Assembly: GCA_963718995.1 (NCBI GenBank)
Contig: CAVRAP010000020.1
Location: 496,001 to 560,000, forward strand
Direction: 5' to 3'
Source: UBA4744 sp963718995
GTDB taxonomy: Bacteria; Actinomycetota; Acidimicrobiia; Spongiisociales; UBA4744
DNA length: 64,000 nt
Part shown: positions 56,409-64,000 of the stretch, piece by piece
Layout: each line of letters begins with the position of its first letter
Numbering within the stretch: position 1 is the first letter of the stretch
Notes under the pieces: model-generated
Database searches by the model: none
The model's input: only the letters and a program-made list of their open reading frames with translations
What the model was told of the DNA's origin: nothing
Made by a program: the position numbers and the translations under genes

Positions 56409-57564
56409 ATGACCGACATGTGGATGCTCGATAGGGAGGTCATCTTCCTGAACCACGGCTCCTTCGGTGCGTGCCCTCGCCCCGTTCTCGAATATCAGTC
56501 CGCGGTCCGTAGCCGGATGGAATCAGAACCGGTTCTCTTCTTTCGCCGGCTCGAGGAGTTGGCCGATCAGGCCCGATCATCATTGGGAACCTTCGTCGGC
56601 GCCGATCCAGACGACCTGGCCTTCGTGACCAACGCCACCACCGGGGTGAACACGGTGCTCCGCTCGCTCGACTTCGAACCGGGCGACGAGATCCTCATCA
56701 CCGACCACGTCTACAACGCTTGCCGCAATGCCGCCGCCCTGGTTGCCGAGGGTGCCGGCGCAGATCTGGTCACCGCCAACGTCCCCTTTCCTATCGATTC
56801 TCCAGACGAGGTGGTGGCGGCCATTGTCGACCGGGTGAGCCCTCGAACCCGTTTGCTTCTGATCGACCACGTGACCAGCCCGACCGGACTCGTTTTTCCG
56901 ATCGAAACAGTGGTGCGGGAGATGACCGAGCGCGGCATCGACACCCTGGTCGACGGAGCCCACGCCCCCGGGATGGTGCCGCTCGATATCGAAGCGATCG
57001 GAGCCGCTTACTACACCGCCAATGCCCACAAGTGGATGTGCGCCCCCAAGGGCGCCGCGTTCCTGCATGTCCGGCGTGATCGACAAGCCCAGATCTTGCC
57101 GACGGTGATCAGCCACGGCGCGAACTCGTCCCGCATCGACCGATCGCGATTTCGGCTCCTGTTCGACTGGACCGGCACGATCGACCCAACTGCCCATCTG
57201 GCCATCCCGGCTGCCATCGAGACCATGGACGCTGTCTTCCCGGGAGGCTGGCCGGCATTGATGCACCACAATCATGAGCTGGCCTTGCAGGCCAGGGACC
57301 TTCTGATCGAGGCGCTCATGATCGACCAACCCGCACCAGATGGGATGCTCGGGTCTATGGCCGCCGTGCCCCTGCCCGACTCCTCCGGGGCGCAGCACAC
57401 CTCCCGTTCTCCCGCCCTCCAGGAGCGGTTGTGGAGACAGCATCACATCGAGGTGCCGGTCAGCGTCTGGCCGGCATGGCCCCACCTGTTGCTGCGCGTT
57501 TCCGCACAGGTCTACAACCGGCTCGCTCGAATACGAACACCTGGCGGCGCACCTGCGGGACTAG
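56409..57564 (+). CDS. Class V aminotransferase, isopenicillin N epimerase-like, frame broken near C-terminus
   Basis: A PLP-dependent fold type I enzyme: MLDREVIFLNHGSFGACPRPVLEYQS, FVTNATTGVNTVLRS, ITDHVYNACRNAA, LIDHVTSPTGLVFPI, LVDGAHAPGMVPLD and NAHKWMCAPKGAAFLHV with the PLP lysine. It is related to isopenicillin N epimerase and cysteine desulfurase-like enzymes; the substrate is unknown. As printed the frame runs to 57671 with a Pro-rich tail. Dropping one base near 57521-57525 gives LEYEHLAAHLRD and TAG at 57562-57564, the expected ending and 384 residues. A hairpin follows that stop directly, supporting the correction. Confidence 0.8.
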
Positions 57565-57578
57565 GCCAAGAACCAGCA

Positions 57579-57601
57579 AAACCCGGGATATTCCCGGGTT
57601 T
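57579..57601. terminator. Hairpin after the aminotransferase gene
   Basis: A perfect 10-base inverted repeat, arms 57579-57588 and 57592-57601 (AAACCCGGGA / TCCCGGGTTT), 15 bases after the inferred stop. Good Rho-independent shape with a short T run in the arm. Confidence 0.7.
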
Positions 57602-57916
57602 CACTGCGCCCCCAGAGCGCCCGCCTCCCAAATCGTGGTGGCCGGTCTCACCTGGAGACCCTGCCGCCTGATCAACCCTACAACCACTCCTAGTGACCGA
57701 CCAGGCACAAATGGCTTCCCGGCATCGGGACTAGTCCGGTGGAAATTCCCGAGCCAGAAGGGCGGCCGGCCACAGGAGGGCGAGATCCGCCGTCACGGCG
57801 ACCCGGCCCCGACCTGCAGCGCAGTGGGTACCAACAGGCCGGGACTGCACCGGCCTCGCCGTCTCCGGCCCTCTGCCGTCCCCTGACCAAACCAGACGGG
57901 TATCCTCCGGCGAACT
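57602..57916. other. Intergenic stretch of about 315 bases before purU
   Basis: No convincing gene was found. Short frames exist on both strands but have low-complexity Pro/Arg composition and no ribosome binding site. The stretch contains the GGGACTAGTCCGG palindrome at 57727-57739 and a CGCCGT/ACGGCG inverted repeat further on. It probably carries the purU promoter. Confidence 0.5.
57727..57739 (+). promoter_or_regulatory. GGGACTAGTCCGG palindrome, fourth occurrence
   Basis: The core GGACTAGTCC is a perfect palindrome. Unlike the three other sites, no small zinc-ribbon gene follows; the next gene is purU about 178 bases away. Confidence 0.25.
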
Positions 57917-58783
57917 ATGAGCCCAACCGAATCCGCTACCGCCACTTTGCTGCTTTCGTGTCGCGACCAGAGAGGTTTGGTGGCTGCGGTGGCCAGCTTC
58001 ATCTTTGAGCATGGTGGCAACATCATCCATGCTGATCAGCACACGGACCAGGAGGAGCTCTCTTTCCTGCAGCGAGTCGAGTGGCAGCTGGATGGTTTCG
58101 GCCTCGGGAGGGAAGCGATTGCCCCGGCCTTCCAGTCCATAGCCGATCGGTTCGACATGACATGGCGGCTCAGTTTTTCGGACCAGCACCCGCCGGTCGC
58201 CATATTCGTTTCCAAACAAGCCCATTGTCTCTATGACCTCTTGGCCAGAAGCCGGATGGGCGAACTACGAGCCCGGATCCCGCTCGTCGTGAGCAACCAC
58301 CGTGATCTCGAGTCGGTGGCCTCCGACTTCGGCGTGGCTTTCCACTACCTTCCCATCACGCCCGACCGGCGCTTGCAGCAAGAGGAAGCGGCGTTGGCGC
58401 TGCTCGAGGAACACGACATCGAAGTAGTGGTTTTGGCCCGCTACATGCAGGTACTCTCTCCCGCTTTCGTGAAGCCCTTTTCCAACCGGATCATCAACAT
58501 CCACCATTCGTTCTTGCCCGCCTTCGCCGGAGCGAAGCCGTACCACCAGGCTCACGAACGCGGGGTCAAGATCATCGGCGCCACGGCGCACTACGTGACC
58601 GGAGAACTCGACGGCGGGCCGATCATCGAGCAAGACGTCACCCGGGTCGGACATCGCGACACCGTTGCAGACCTCGCTCGCAAGGGCCGGGACCTCGAAA
58701 CGATCGTGCTGGCCCGGGCGTTACACCGTCATCTCGAGAACCGCATCGTCGTCTACGGCAACAAGACGGTGATATTCGACTGA
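57917..58783 (+). CDS. purU: Formyltetrahydrofolate deformylase
   Basis: A 288-residue enzyme releasing formate from 10-formyl-THF. It has an N-terminal ACT domain (ATLLLSCRDQRGLVAAVASFIFEHGGNII) and a GART-type hydrolase domain with VVSNHRDLE, IHHSFLPAFAGAKPYHQAHERGVKIIGATAHYVTGELDGGPIIEQD (catalytic His and Asp). Length matches PurU. Monocistronic. Confidence 0.92.
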   Translation: MSPTESATATLLLSCRDQRGLVAAVASFIFEHGGNIIHADQHTDQEELSFLQRVEWQLDGFGLGREAIAPAFQSIADRFDMTWRLSFSDQHPPVAIFVSKQAHCLYDLLARSRMGELRARIPLVVSNHRDLESVASDFGVAFHYLPITPDRRLQQEEAALALLEEHDIEVVVLARYMQVLSPAFVKPFSNRIINIHHSFLPAFAGAKPYHQAHERGVKIIGATAHYVTGELDGGPIIEQDVTRVGHRDTVADLARKGRDLETIVLARALHRHLENRIVVYGNKTVIFD

Positions 58784-58881
58784 CACCACGTGTCGGCAAT
58801 CAGCCCGGCCGACCAATTCGGCACAATCGCAACCGGCCGACCTCATACGGGAACTACGCTGATTCATGCAAGAGGAGGACC

Positions 58882-59856
58882 ATGACCTCAACCGATTCAT
58901 CACAGATCTCCTCGGTTCGTCTGGCGGTGACGACCGCGCTGATCGATGGGGACCCGGCCGGGGCCTTTCACATGGTGCAAGGCCTGATGGAGCAGGGCAT
59001 CCCCTTTGACGTGGTGCTCTTCGACGTCGTGGCAGCCGCTCACGCCGACTTCGGGACACGTTGGAAGGACGGCGACTACCGCATCGCCGACGAACATGCC
59101 GCCTCGGGGGCGGTCGAGACCCTGGTAGCGATGCTGGCCGGATCGTTCGACCTCCCGGACGACGGCGAATTTGTCGTATTGGCCGCGGCCCAGGGCGACT
59201 ATCACTCCCTCCCGCTCCGCCTGGCCTCGGCCTATCTGCTGGCTCTCGGGTATCGCGTGCGCTTCTTGGGAGCGAACATGGACGCGGCCGATCTGGCCGG
59301 GTACCTCACCGAGGAACCCCCCAAAGCGCTGCTCCTCTCGTGCGCCATGCCGATGCTGTTGCCGGGTGCCCGGGCCTGCATCAGCGCAGCCCACGGAGCC
59401 GGTGTTCCGGTCCTCGCTGGTGGCAGCGGATTCGGGCCGGACGGGGTCTGGGCCTACGCAGTCGGCGCAGACGCCTGGGTGGCTTCACCGCGTGAAGTCC
59501 AGGAAGTGCTCACATCGTGGGAACCGAACATCGAGGTTGCCGAAATGGCCGTACCCGCTCCACCGGCCGAAGTGGATTCGATATCCCGCCACCGCCAGGA
59601 GATCCTGGCCGCGGCCGGAGCAGAACTCGGCGGCCTCACGCACCGCCTGCAGAACGAACTGGATCTCCTGCTGAGCGCGGTTGAGGCCACCCTTTTGGTC
59701 GACGACCGGTCGGTCATCACCGGGTTCACCGCTTGGCAGCATTCGGTCCTGACTTCCCACGGCTTTGCCGAAGACACGGCGGCGCAACTCGGCAGAGGTC
59801 TGGCAACGGCCCTGCGGACCTTTGCTCCGCAAGCAGCCGACCTGCTGATCCCCTAG
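58882..59856 (+). CDS. B12-binding domain protein with CarH-like light-sensor motif, no DNA-binding domain
   Basis: A 324-residue protein. Residues 15-85 form a helical cap ending with Trp61-x9-Glu71-His72 (WKDGDYRIADEH), the W-x9-EH motif of CarH and LitR-type B12 photoreceptors. A Rossmann B12-binding domain follows, with QGDYHSLP (His108, the lower-ligand position) and GSGFG. H72 and H108 are 36 apart, close to the spacing in CarH. There is no MerR helix-turn-helix at the N-terminus. The C-terminal ~90 residues (SRHRQEILAAAGAELGGLTHRL...) are a helical domain not recognised. It may sense light or cobalamin status and pass it on through that domain. The start at 58882 follows AAGAGGAGGACC. 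Confidence 0.7.
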   Translation: MTSTDSSQISSVRLAVTTALIDGDPAGAFHMVQGLMEQGIPFDVVLFDVVAAAHADFGTRWKDGDYRIADEHAASGAVETLVAMLAGSFDLPDDGEFVVLAAAQGDYHSLPLRLASAYLLALGYRVRFLGANMDAADLAGYLTEEPPKALLLSCAMPMLLPGARACISAAHGAGVPVLAGGSGFGPDGVWAYAVGADAWVASPREVQEVLTSWEPNIEVAEMAVPAPPAEVDSISRHRQEILAAAGAELGGLTHRLQNELDLLLSAVEATLLVDDRSVITGFTAWQHSVLTSHGFAEDTAAQLGRGLATALRTFAPQAADLLIP

Positions 59857-59910
59857 GCGATAATTTCGACCAGGTCCGCCCCGATCACGCTCATCCCCTA
59901 GCCTCCGACC

Positions 59911-60432
59911 ATGACCGACTTCCACCTGACCATCGTCTCGACCGGCGGAACCATCGAAAAGACCTACGAGGCTGTGTCCGGATCTCTCTCCAACCGCGAG
60001 ACGGTGCTGGATCACATGCTGGCGCAACTGCGTACCCCCGATCTCCGCATCACCCGGCTGCGGATCATGAACAAAGACAGTCTCGAGATGACTGCGGAAG
60101 ATCATGAACTCATTGCACGGTCCGCCCACGAGGCCGCCAGCGAGAGCGACGGCGTGATGGTCGTGCACGGTACCGACCGGTTGGCCGAGAGCGGCGAAAC
60201 CACGTGCGCGCTGGGGACGCCGGCTGCCCCGATCGTATTCACGGGAGCTATGCGGCCCTTCGAGCTGCGGGACACCGACGCCCTGCAGAATCTCACCGAG
60301 GCGCTGCTGGCGGTCCGCCTCCTTGACCCGGGCGTATATGTAGCCATGCACAACCGGATCCTGGCCTTTCCGGGAGTTGTCAAGGACCGCACGGTTGGCA
60401 CCTTCGTGAAACCGGACCAACCGGTTGGCTAA
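59911..60432 (+). CDS. Short asparaginase-domain protein
   Basis: A 173-residue protein covering only the N-terminal asparaginase domain: TIVSTGGTIEKTY, VMVVHGTDRLAESGE and VFTGAMRPFELRDTDALQNL with GVYVAMHNRI. Full L-asparaginases have about 330 residues; short forms of this size are a known group. The usual GTDT is GTDR here, so the nucleophile/base pattern is altered and activity is not certain. It lies 10 bases before the MBL-fold gene. Confidence 0.75.
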   Translation: MTDFHLTIVSTGGTIEKTYEAVSGSLSNRETVLDHMLAQLRTPDLRITRLRIMNKDSLEMTAEDHELIARSAHEAASESDGVMVVHGTDRLAESGETTCALGTPAAPIVFTGAMRPFELRDTDALQNLTEALLAVRLLDPGVYVAMHNRILAFPGVVKDRTVGTFVKPDQPVG

Positions 60433-60441
60433 GGTCGTTGC

Positions 60442-61071
60442 ATGGCCACTATTCAGCGTCTCACCGACTCGTGTCTCGTTGTAACCACCGACGCGGGCGC
60501 CACGCTCTTCGATCCCGGGTTCCACACGTTTCAATCCAAAGAGATCGACCTCGACTCGATCGGAGATATTTCCCGGGTGCTCATCACTCATGAGCACGGG
60601 GATCACGTCAACGCCGAATTCGTGAGATGGTTGATCGATCGTCGATCTGACCTGGCCGTCTACTCCAACGAGGCTGTAGCCGGATTCTTGGATGGTTTTG
60701 GCATCGCGGTGTCGACCACCAACCCGGCCGGGGTCACCTCCGAAGACGTCCTCCACGAGACGATCCCGACGGGGGCGCAACCCCCCAACCGGGCTTACAC
60801 CATCGAGGGAGTGCTCACCCACCCCGGTGATAGCTACCAGCCGACGACGTCCGCGCCGATCCTCGCCCTGCCACTCCTGGTCCCCTGGGGTTCTACGACG
60901 AGATCCGTTGAGTTCGCCCGCCGGTTGTCACCGCAACAGGTGATACCCATCCACGACTTCTATCTCAACGAAGGTGGCCGTAGTTTCATCTACAACATGG
61001 CGACGAACGTGCTGGCCAAGTCGGATATCGAGGTCATCGCCATCAACTGGGGTGAAACGGTCACCATCTAA
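60442..61071 (+). CDS. MBL-fold metallo-hydrolase (UlaG-like)
   Basis: A 209-residue metallo-beta-lactamase-fold protein with LITHEHGDHVN (zinc-binding HxHxDH), GVLTHPGDSY and IPIHDFYL. It resembles the short UlaG/L-ascorbate lactonase-like group. Substrate unknown. Nine bases separate it from the short asparaginase gene, so co-transcription is likely. Confidence 0.82.
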   Translation: MATIQRLTDSCLVVTTDAGATLFDPGFHTFQSKEIDLDSIGDISRVLITHEHGDHVNAEFVRWLIDRRSDLAVYSNEAVAGFLDGFGIAVSTTNPAGVTSEDVLHETIPTGAQPPNRAYTIEGVLTHPGDSYQPTTSAPILALPLLVPWGSTTRSVEFARRLSPQQVIPIHDFYLNEGGRSFIYNMATNVLAKSDIEVIAINWGETVTI

Positions 61072-61132
61072 CAGAATCGCTCCGCCTCATCGCCACGGGT
61101 TTGGTCTTGGACCCGCGTAGGGTGAGGGCAAC

Positions 61133-62731
61133 ATGACAACCACCAAGAAACTCCCGACCCAGGTGGTCCTCGGCGACGAAGCGGTGGCCCTCGGTGCCCT
61201 CCATGCGGGGATCTCCGCCGCCTACGGCTATCCCGGGACGCCATCCACCGAGATCCTCGAATACCTGCTCCGGACACCGGACCCCGGGCTCAAAGTGGCC
61301 TGGTGCGCCAACGAGAAAACGGCGTACGAAGCCGCCGTCGGGGTGTCGATGGTCGGGCGGCGGGCGCTGGTGACCATGAAACATGTGGGTCTCAACGTCG
61401 CCGCGGACCCCTTCATCAACTCGGCTCTCGTCGAGATCGCCGGAGGCCTCGTAGTTGCCGTGGCCGACGACCCCGGCATGCACTCCTCCCAGAACGAACA
61501 AGACTCCCGCTACTACGCCGATTTCGCACGCATCCTGTGTCTCGAACCGGCCGATCAGCAGCAGGCCTACGACATGACGCGCGAAGCGTTCGATCTCTCC
61601 GAGCGGTTCCACCTGCCTGTGATGATCCGACTGGTAACCCGGCTGGCCCACAGCCGTTCGGTGGTGACCCCGGCTCCGCCCCACCTCGAGTTGCCGCTCG
61701 GCAAACTGCCCGACGGATCGGACTGGACCCTGCTGCCTGCCAATGCGCGGCGCCGGTATGCCGACCTCCTCCAAAGACAACCTGCCCTCCTGGCTCACAG
61801 CGAGAGGGCCGCTGAGTTGCACCTCGGGTCCACGGAGCTGGGCGTGATCACCACCGGGATCGCCCGCAACTACTACCTCGAGCACCTCGCCGAGATCCCG
61901 GATACACCGTCACATCTCCACATCGGTACCTATCCGATTCCCGTCGACGCGGTGCGGAAACTCGCAGATCATGTCGATCGGATCGTGGTCTTCGAGGACG
62001 GGTATCCGTTCGTCGAACGGTTGCTGCGCGGATTGCTCCCCGGACCGATACCCATCGACGGGAAACTCAACGGGGTCGTACCCGCCAGCGGCGAACTCGA
62101 CCCCGACGTGGTCCGCGTAGCCCTCGACTTGCCGGATCAACGCCCGGTCCTCCCCCAACTCAACCTTGCTTCACGACCTCCCCAGTTGTGTCGCGGGTGC
62201 CCCCACGCCGACAGCTTCAACGCCCTGATCGACGCCATGGTCGAGATGGAAGGACCGCTGGTTTGTTCCGATATCGGCTGCTACACGCTGGGCGCTCTCC
62301 CTCCGTATCAGGCCATCCAGTCGTGTGTCTGCATGGGCGCGTCCGTCGGCATGGCCCGGGGTGCCTCCGACGCTGGATACCGGCCGGCGATCGCCGTCAT
62401 CGGCGACTCGACGTTCCTCCATTCCGGAATGACCCCGCTGCTCGACGCCGTGGCCGCCGACACCGACCTCACGGTCCTCATTCTTGACAATCACACCGTG
62501 GCGATGACAGGCGCCCAGCCGACGCTGGTCCCCTCGGATCGCCTCCCCGAAATCATTCGCGGCCTCGGAGTCGACCCGGACCACCTGCACGTACTGAGAG
62601 CCAGCCGCAAGGGTGAAGCCGACCTGATCGCCACCATCAAGAACGAACTGGAGCATCCAGGGCTGTCTGTGGTGATCGCCGAGCGGGAGTGCATCGAAGC
62701 CGTGAAGCGGGACCGGCGGGAGCGGACGTGA
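61133..62731 (+). CDS. iorA: Indolepyruvate ferredoxin oxidoreductase alpha-like, without C-terminal ferredoxin domain
   Basis: A 532-residue subunit of a thiamine-dependent 2-oxoacid oxidoreductase. It has the N-terminal GALHAGISAAYGYPGTPSTEILEYL, WCANEKTAYEAAVGVSMVGRRALVTMKHVGLNVAADP, the Cys pair CRGCPHADSFNAL and the TPP segment VIGDSTFLHSGMTPLLDA. Classic IorA is 600 or more residues and ends in two [4Fe-4S] motifs. This one ends EREC-IEAVKRDRRERT with no CxxCxxC motif, and iorB starts within the last codons (GTGA overlap), so the domain is absent rather than cut by a frameshift. It decarboxylates indolepyruvate or aryl-pyruvates to the acyl-CoA. Its electron acceptor is unclear. Confidence 0.82.
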   Translation: MTTTKKLPTQVVLGDEAVALGALHAGISAAYGYPGTPSTEILEYLLRTPDPGLKVAWCANEKTAYEAAVGVSMVGRRALVTMKHVGLNVAADPFINSALVEIAGGLVVAVADDPGMHSSQNEQDSRYYADFARILCLEPADQQQAYDMTREAFDLSERFHLPVMIRLVTRLAHSRSVVTPAPPHLELPLGKLPDGSDWTLLPANARRRYADLLQRQPALLAHSERAAELHLGSTELGVITTGIARNYYLEHLAEIPDTPSHLHIGTYPIPVDAVRKLADHVDRIVVFEDGYPFVERLLRGLLPGPIPIDGKLNGVVPASGELDPDVVRVALDLPDQRPVLPQLNLASRPPQLCRGCPHADSFNALIDAMVEMEGPLVCSDIGCYTLGALPPYQAIQSCVCMGASVGMARGASDAGYRPAIAVIGDSTFLHSGMTPLLDAVAADTDLTVLILDNHTVAMTGAQPTLVPSDRLPEIIRGLGVDPDHLHVLRASRKGEADLIATIKNELEHPGLSVVIAERECIEAVKRDRRERT

Positions 62732-63303
62732 AACTGGACATCATCCTGGCCGGGGTCGGCGGTCAAGGGGTTCTCTCGGTCTCGGCGGTGATCGCCGGAG
62801 CAACAGCCCGTTTGGGATGGAATGTCAAACAGTCGGAGGTGCACGGTATGGCGCAACGAGGCGGCGCCGTGCTCGCCCATTTGCGTATGGCCGACGAACC
62901 GGTATTCAGCGATCTCATCCCCCGCGGCTCGGCCGATCTCATCCTCTCCCTCGAACCGATGGAAAGCCTCCGCTATCTCGAGTATCTGCATCCCGACGGC
63001 ACGATCGCCACCGATATCGAACCGGTACGCAATATCGATGATTACCCCGACCTCGAAGCTCTCCTGGAGACGATCCGCGCAACGGGAAGGAGCATCCTGG
63101 TGGATGCCACGTCCCTTGCCAGGCAGGCCGGCAACGTCAAAGCAGCGAACATGGTGATGGTGGGAGCGGTCGCCCACCTCCTCCCCGTCACCGAAGCCGC
63201 CCTCGTGTCCGAGGTTCAGACTTCGTTTGGCCGGTTGGGCGAAAAGGTTCTCGCCGCCAACCTGGAAGCCTTCCGGCTGGGGCGTTCGGTTGGAGTCTCC
63301 TGA
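62728..63303 (+). CDS. iorB: Indolepyruvate oxidoreductase beta subunit
   Basis: A 191-residue gamma-type 2-oxoacid oxidoreductase subunit: LDIILAGVGGQGVLSVSAVIAGA, WNVKQSEVHGMAQRGGAVLAHLRMA and NMVMVGAVAHLLPV. The GTG start at 62728 overlaps the iorA stop. Normal length; it forms the catalytic pair with IorA. Confidence 0.9.
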   Translation: MKLDIILAGVGGQGVLSVSAVIAGATARLGWNVKQSEVHGMAQRGGAVLAHLRMADEPVFSDLIPRGSADLILSLEPMESLRYLEYLHPDGTIATDIEPVRNIDDYPDLEALLETIRATGRSILVDATSLARQAGNVKAANMVMVGAVAHLLPVTEAALVSEVQTSFGRLGEKVLAANLEAFRLGRSVGVS

Positions 63304-63322
63304 CCGAAGCGGCCACCAGGTC

Positions 63323-64000
63323 TCACCCGGTGTTGCGCATCCCGGCGGCAATTCCGTTGACCGTCAGCAACAGTGCCCGCTCCAGGGCATCATCGTTCTC
63401 CCCGGCCCGCCTTCGGGCCAATAGGGCCACCTGGAGAAAGTTGAGCGGATCGAGGTAGTAGTCACGAACGGCCAGCGTTCGCTGCAAGATGGGCAGCCGG
63501 TCCAGGACGCCCGATCCCGTCAACCGTTGTATCTCCGTGACGGTGAGGTCGTGCTCCTCGCGGATCCGGTCGAAGAGATGGTGATGCTGGGGTTCGACGA
63601 GTTGCCGGACGTAGCGCGAGGCGACCTCGAGATCCGTCTTGGTCAACGTCATCTCGATGTTGGAGATGAACGTCTGCAGGAAGAGCCATTTTTCGAACAT
63701 CTCTTCCAACACCTCCCCCCGGCCGTGCGAGCGGACGGCCGCCAGCCCGGAACCAACCCCGTACCAACCGGGGATGATCTGACGCGACTGGGTCCACCCG
63801 AACACCCAGGGAATCGCCCGGAGATCATCCAGTCCCGCCCCTCCGCCGGGGCGCCGGGAAGGGCGTGAGCCGATGTTCATATCGGCCAGCTCCTCAACGG
63901 GCGTAGCCGCCAGGAAGTACGGAACCAACCCCGGTGACTCGACCAGTCCCCGGTACGCGACATACGCGGCGTCGGAAAAGGCGCCCATGGTGTCCGTCCA
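63323..64000 (-). CDS. ppc: Phosphoenolpyruvate carboxylase, C-terminal part, cut by right edge
   Basis: The last ~220 residues of PEP carboxylase, running off the right end. NIGSRPSRRPGG (the G-S-R-P-S-x-R), LRAIPWVFGWTQSRQIIPGWYGVG and the C-terminal LTVNGIAAGMRNTG are family signatures. The enzyme forms oxaloacetate from PEP and bicarbonate. The N-terminal region with the catalytic His lies outside the window. Confidence 0.95.
   Translation of the reverse strand, partial: WTDTMGAFSDAAYVAYRGLVESPGLVPYFLAATPVEELADMNIGSRPSRRPGGGAGLDDLRAIPWVFGWTQSRQIIPGWYGVGSGLAAVRSHGRGEVLEEMFEKWLFLQTFISNIEMTLTKTDLEVASRYVRQLVEPQHHHLFDRIREEHDLTVTEIQRLTGSGVLDRLPILQRTLAVRDYYLDPLNFLQVALLARRRAGENDDALERALLLTVNGIAAGMRNTG

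Overview
The window is GC-rich, gene-dense bacterial chromosome with about 70 genes on both strands. No tRNA, rRNA, CRISPR array, transposase or phage gene was recognised. Deazaflavin (F420)-type nitroreductase-fold proteins, an LprG-like lipoprotein with its MFS partner, thiolase/DUF35 pairs, GTG starts and strong GGAGG ribosome binding sites suggest an Actinomycetota chromosome, probably an uncultured lineage near Acidimicrobiia. That placement is an inference from gene content, not from a marker tree.

Layout. 1-3.5 kb: a redoxin cut by the left edge, an MFS permease, small unknown proteins and a chagasin-type protease inhibitor. 3.5-5.6 kb: a two-gene operon for the first two steps of sphingolipid synthesis (serine palmitoyltransferase and 3-ketodihydrosphingosine reductase). 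5.7-15 kb: acetoacetyl-CoA synthetase, an MFS permease, a DAO-type flavoprotein, an M48 protease and acetyl-CoA synthetase. 15-17 kb: an LprG-like lipoprotein overlapping a large MFS transporter. 17-22 kb: NDH-2-like flavoprotein, CoA-binding protein, SDR, methyltransferase and TGS GTPase. 22.3-33.8 kb: the most interesting region. A tightly overlapping ten-gene minus-strand operon holds a barbiturase/cyanurate-hydrolase family enzyme, three subunits homologous to E. coli AllF/AllG/AllH (oxamate transcarbamylase), a three-subunit molybdenum hydroxylase, a GNAT-like protein, a thiolase-like protein without its nucleophile cysteine, and its DUF35 partner. A yeast-type cytosine deaminase gene diverges from it. 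The simplest reading is oxidative pyrimidine catabolism: cytosine to uracil to barbiturate to ureidomalonate. AllFGH-like proteins would then phosphorolyse ureidomalonate to carbamoyl phosphate, in place of the classical ureidomalonase. 33.9-48 kb: TypA, alcohol dehydrogenase, DEAD-box helicase, acetyltransferase, SDRs, response regulator, HEAT/Nfu_N protein and prolyl oligopeptidase. 48-54.6 kb: Lon, small zinc-ribbon proteins, a glycogen debranching enzyme and an MFS permease. 54.7-56.3 kb: small exported or membrane proteins. 56.4-64 kb: class V aminotransferase, PurU, a CarH-like B12 domain protein, short asparaginase, MBL hydrolase, indolepyruvate oxidoreductase subunits, and a PEP carboxylase cut by the right edge.

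Quality. Nine otherwise recognisable genes need 16 single-base frame corrections (seven of them in the debranching enzyme). Fourteen of the 16 are one extra base, several in short G/C runs. This pattern looks more like insertion-type sequencing error than gene decay, so these genes are described as single loci with frame breaks.
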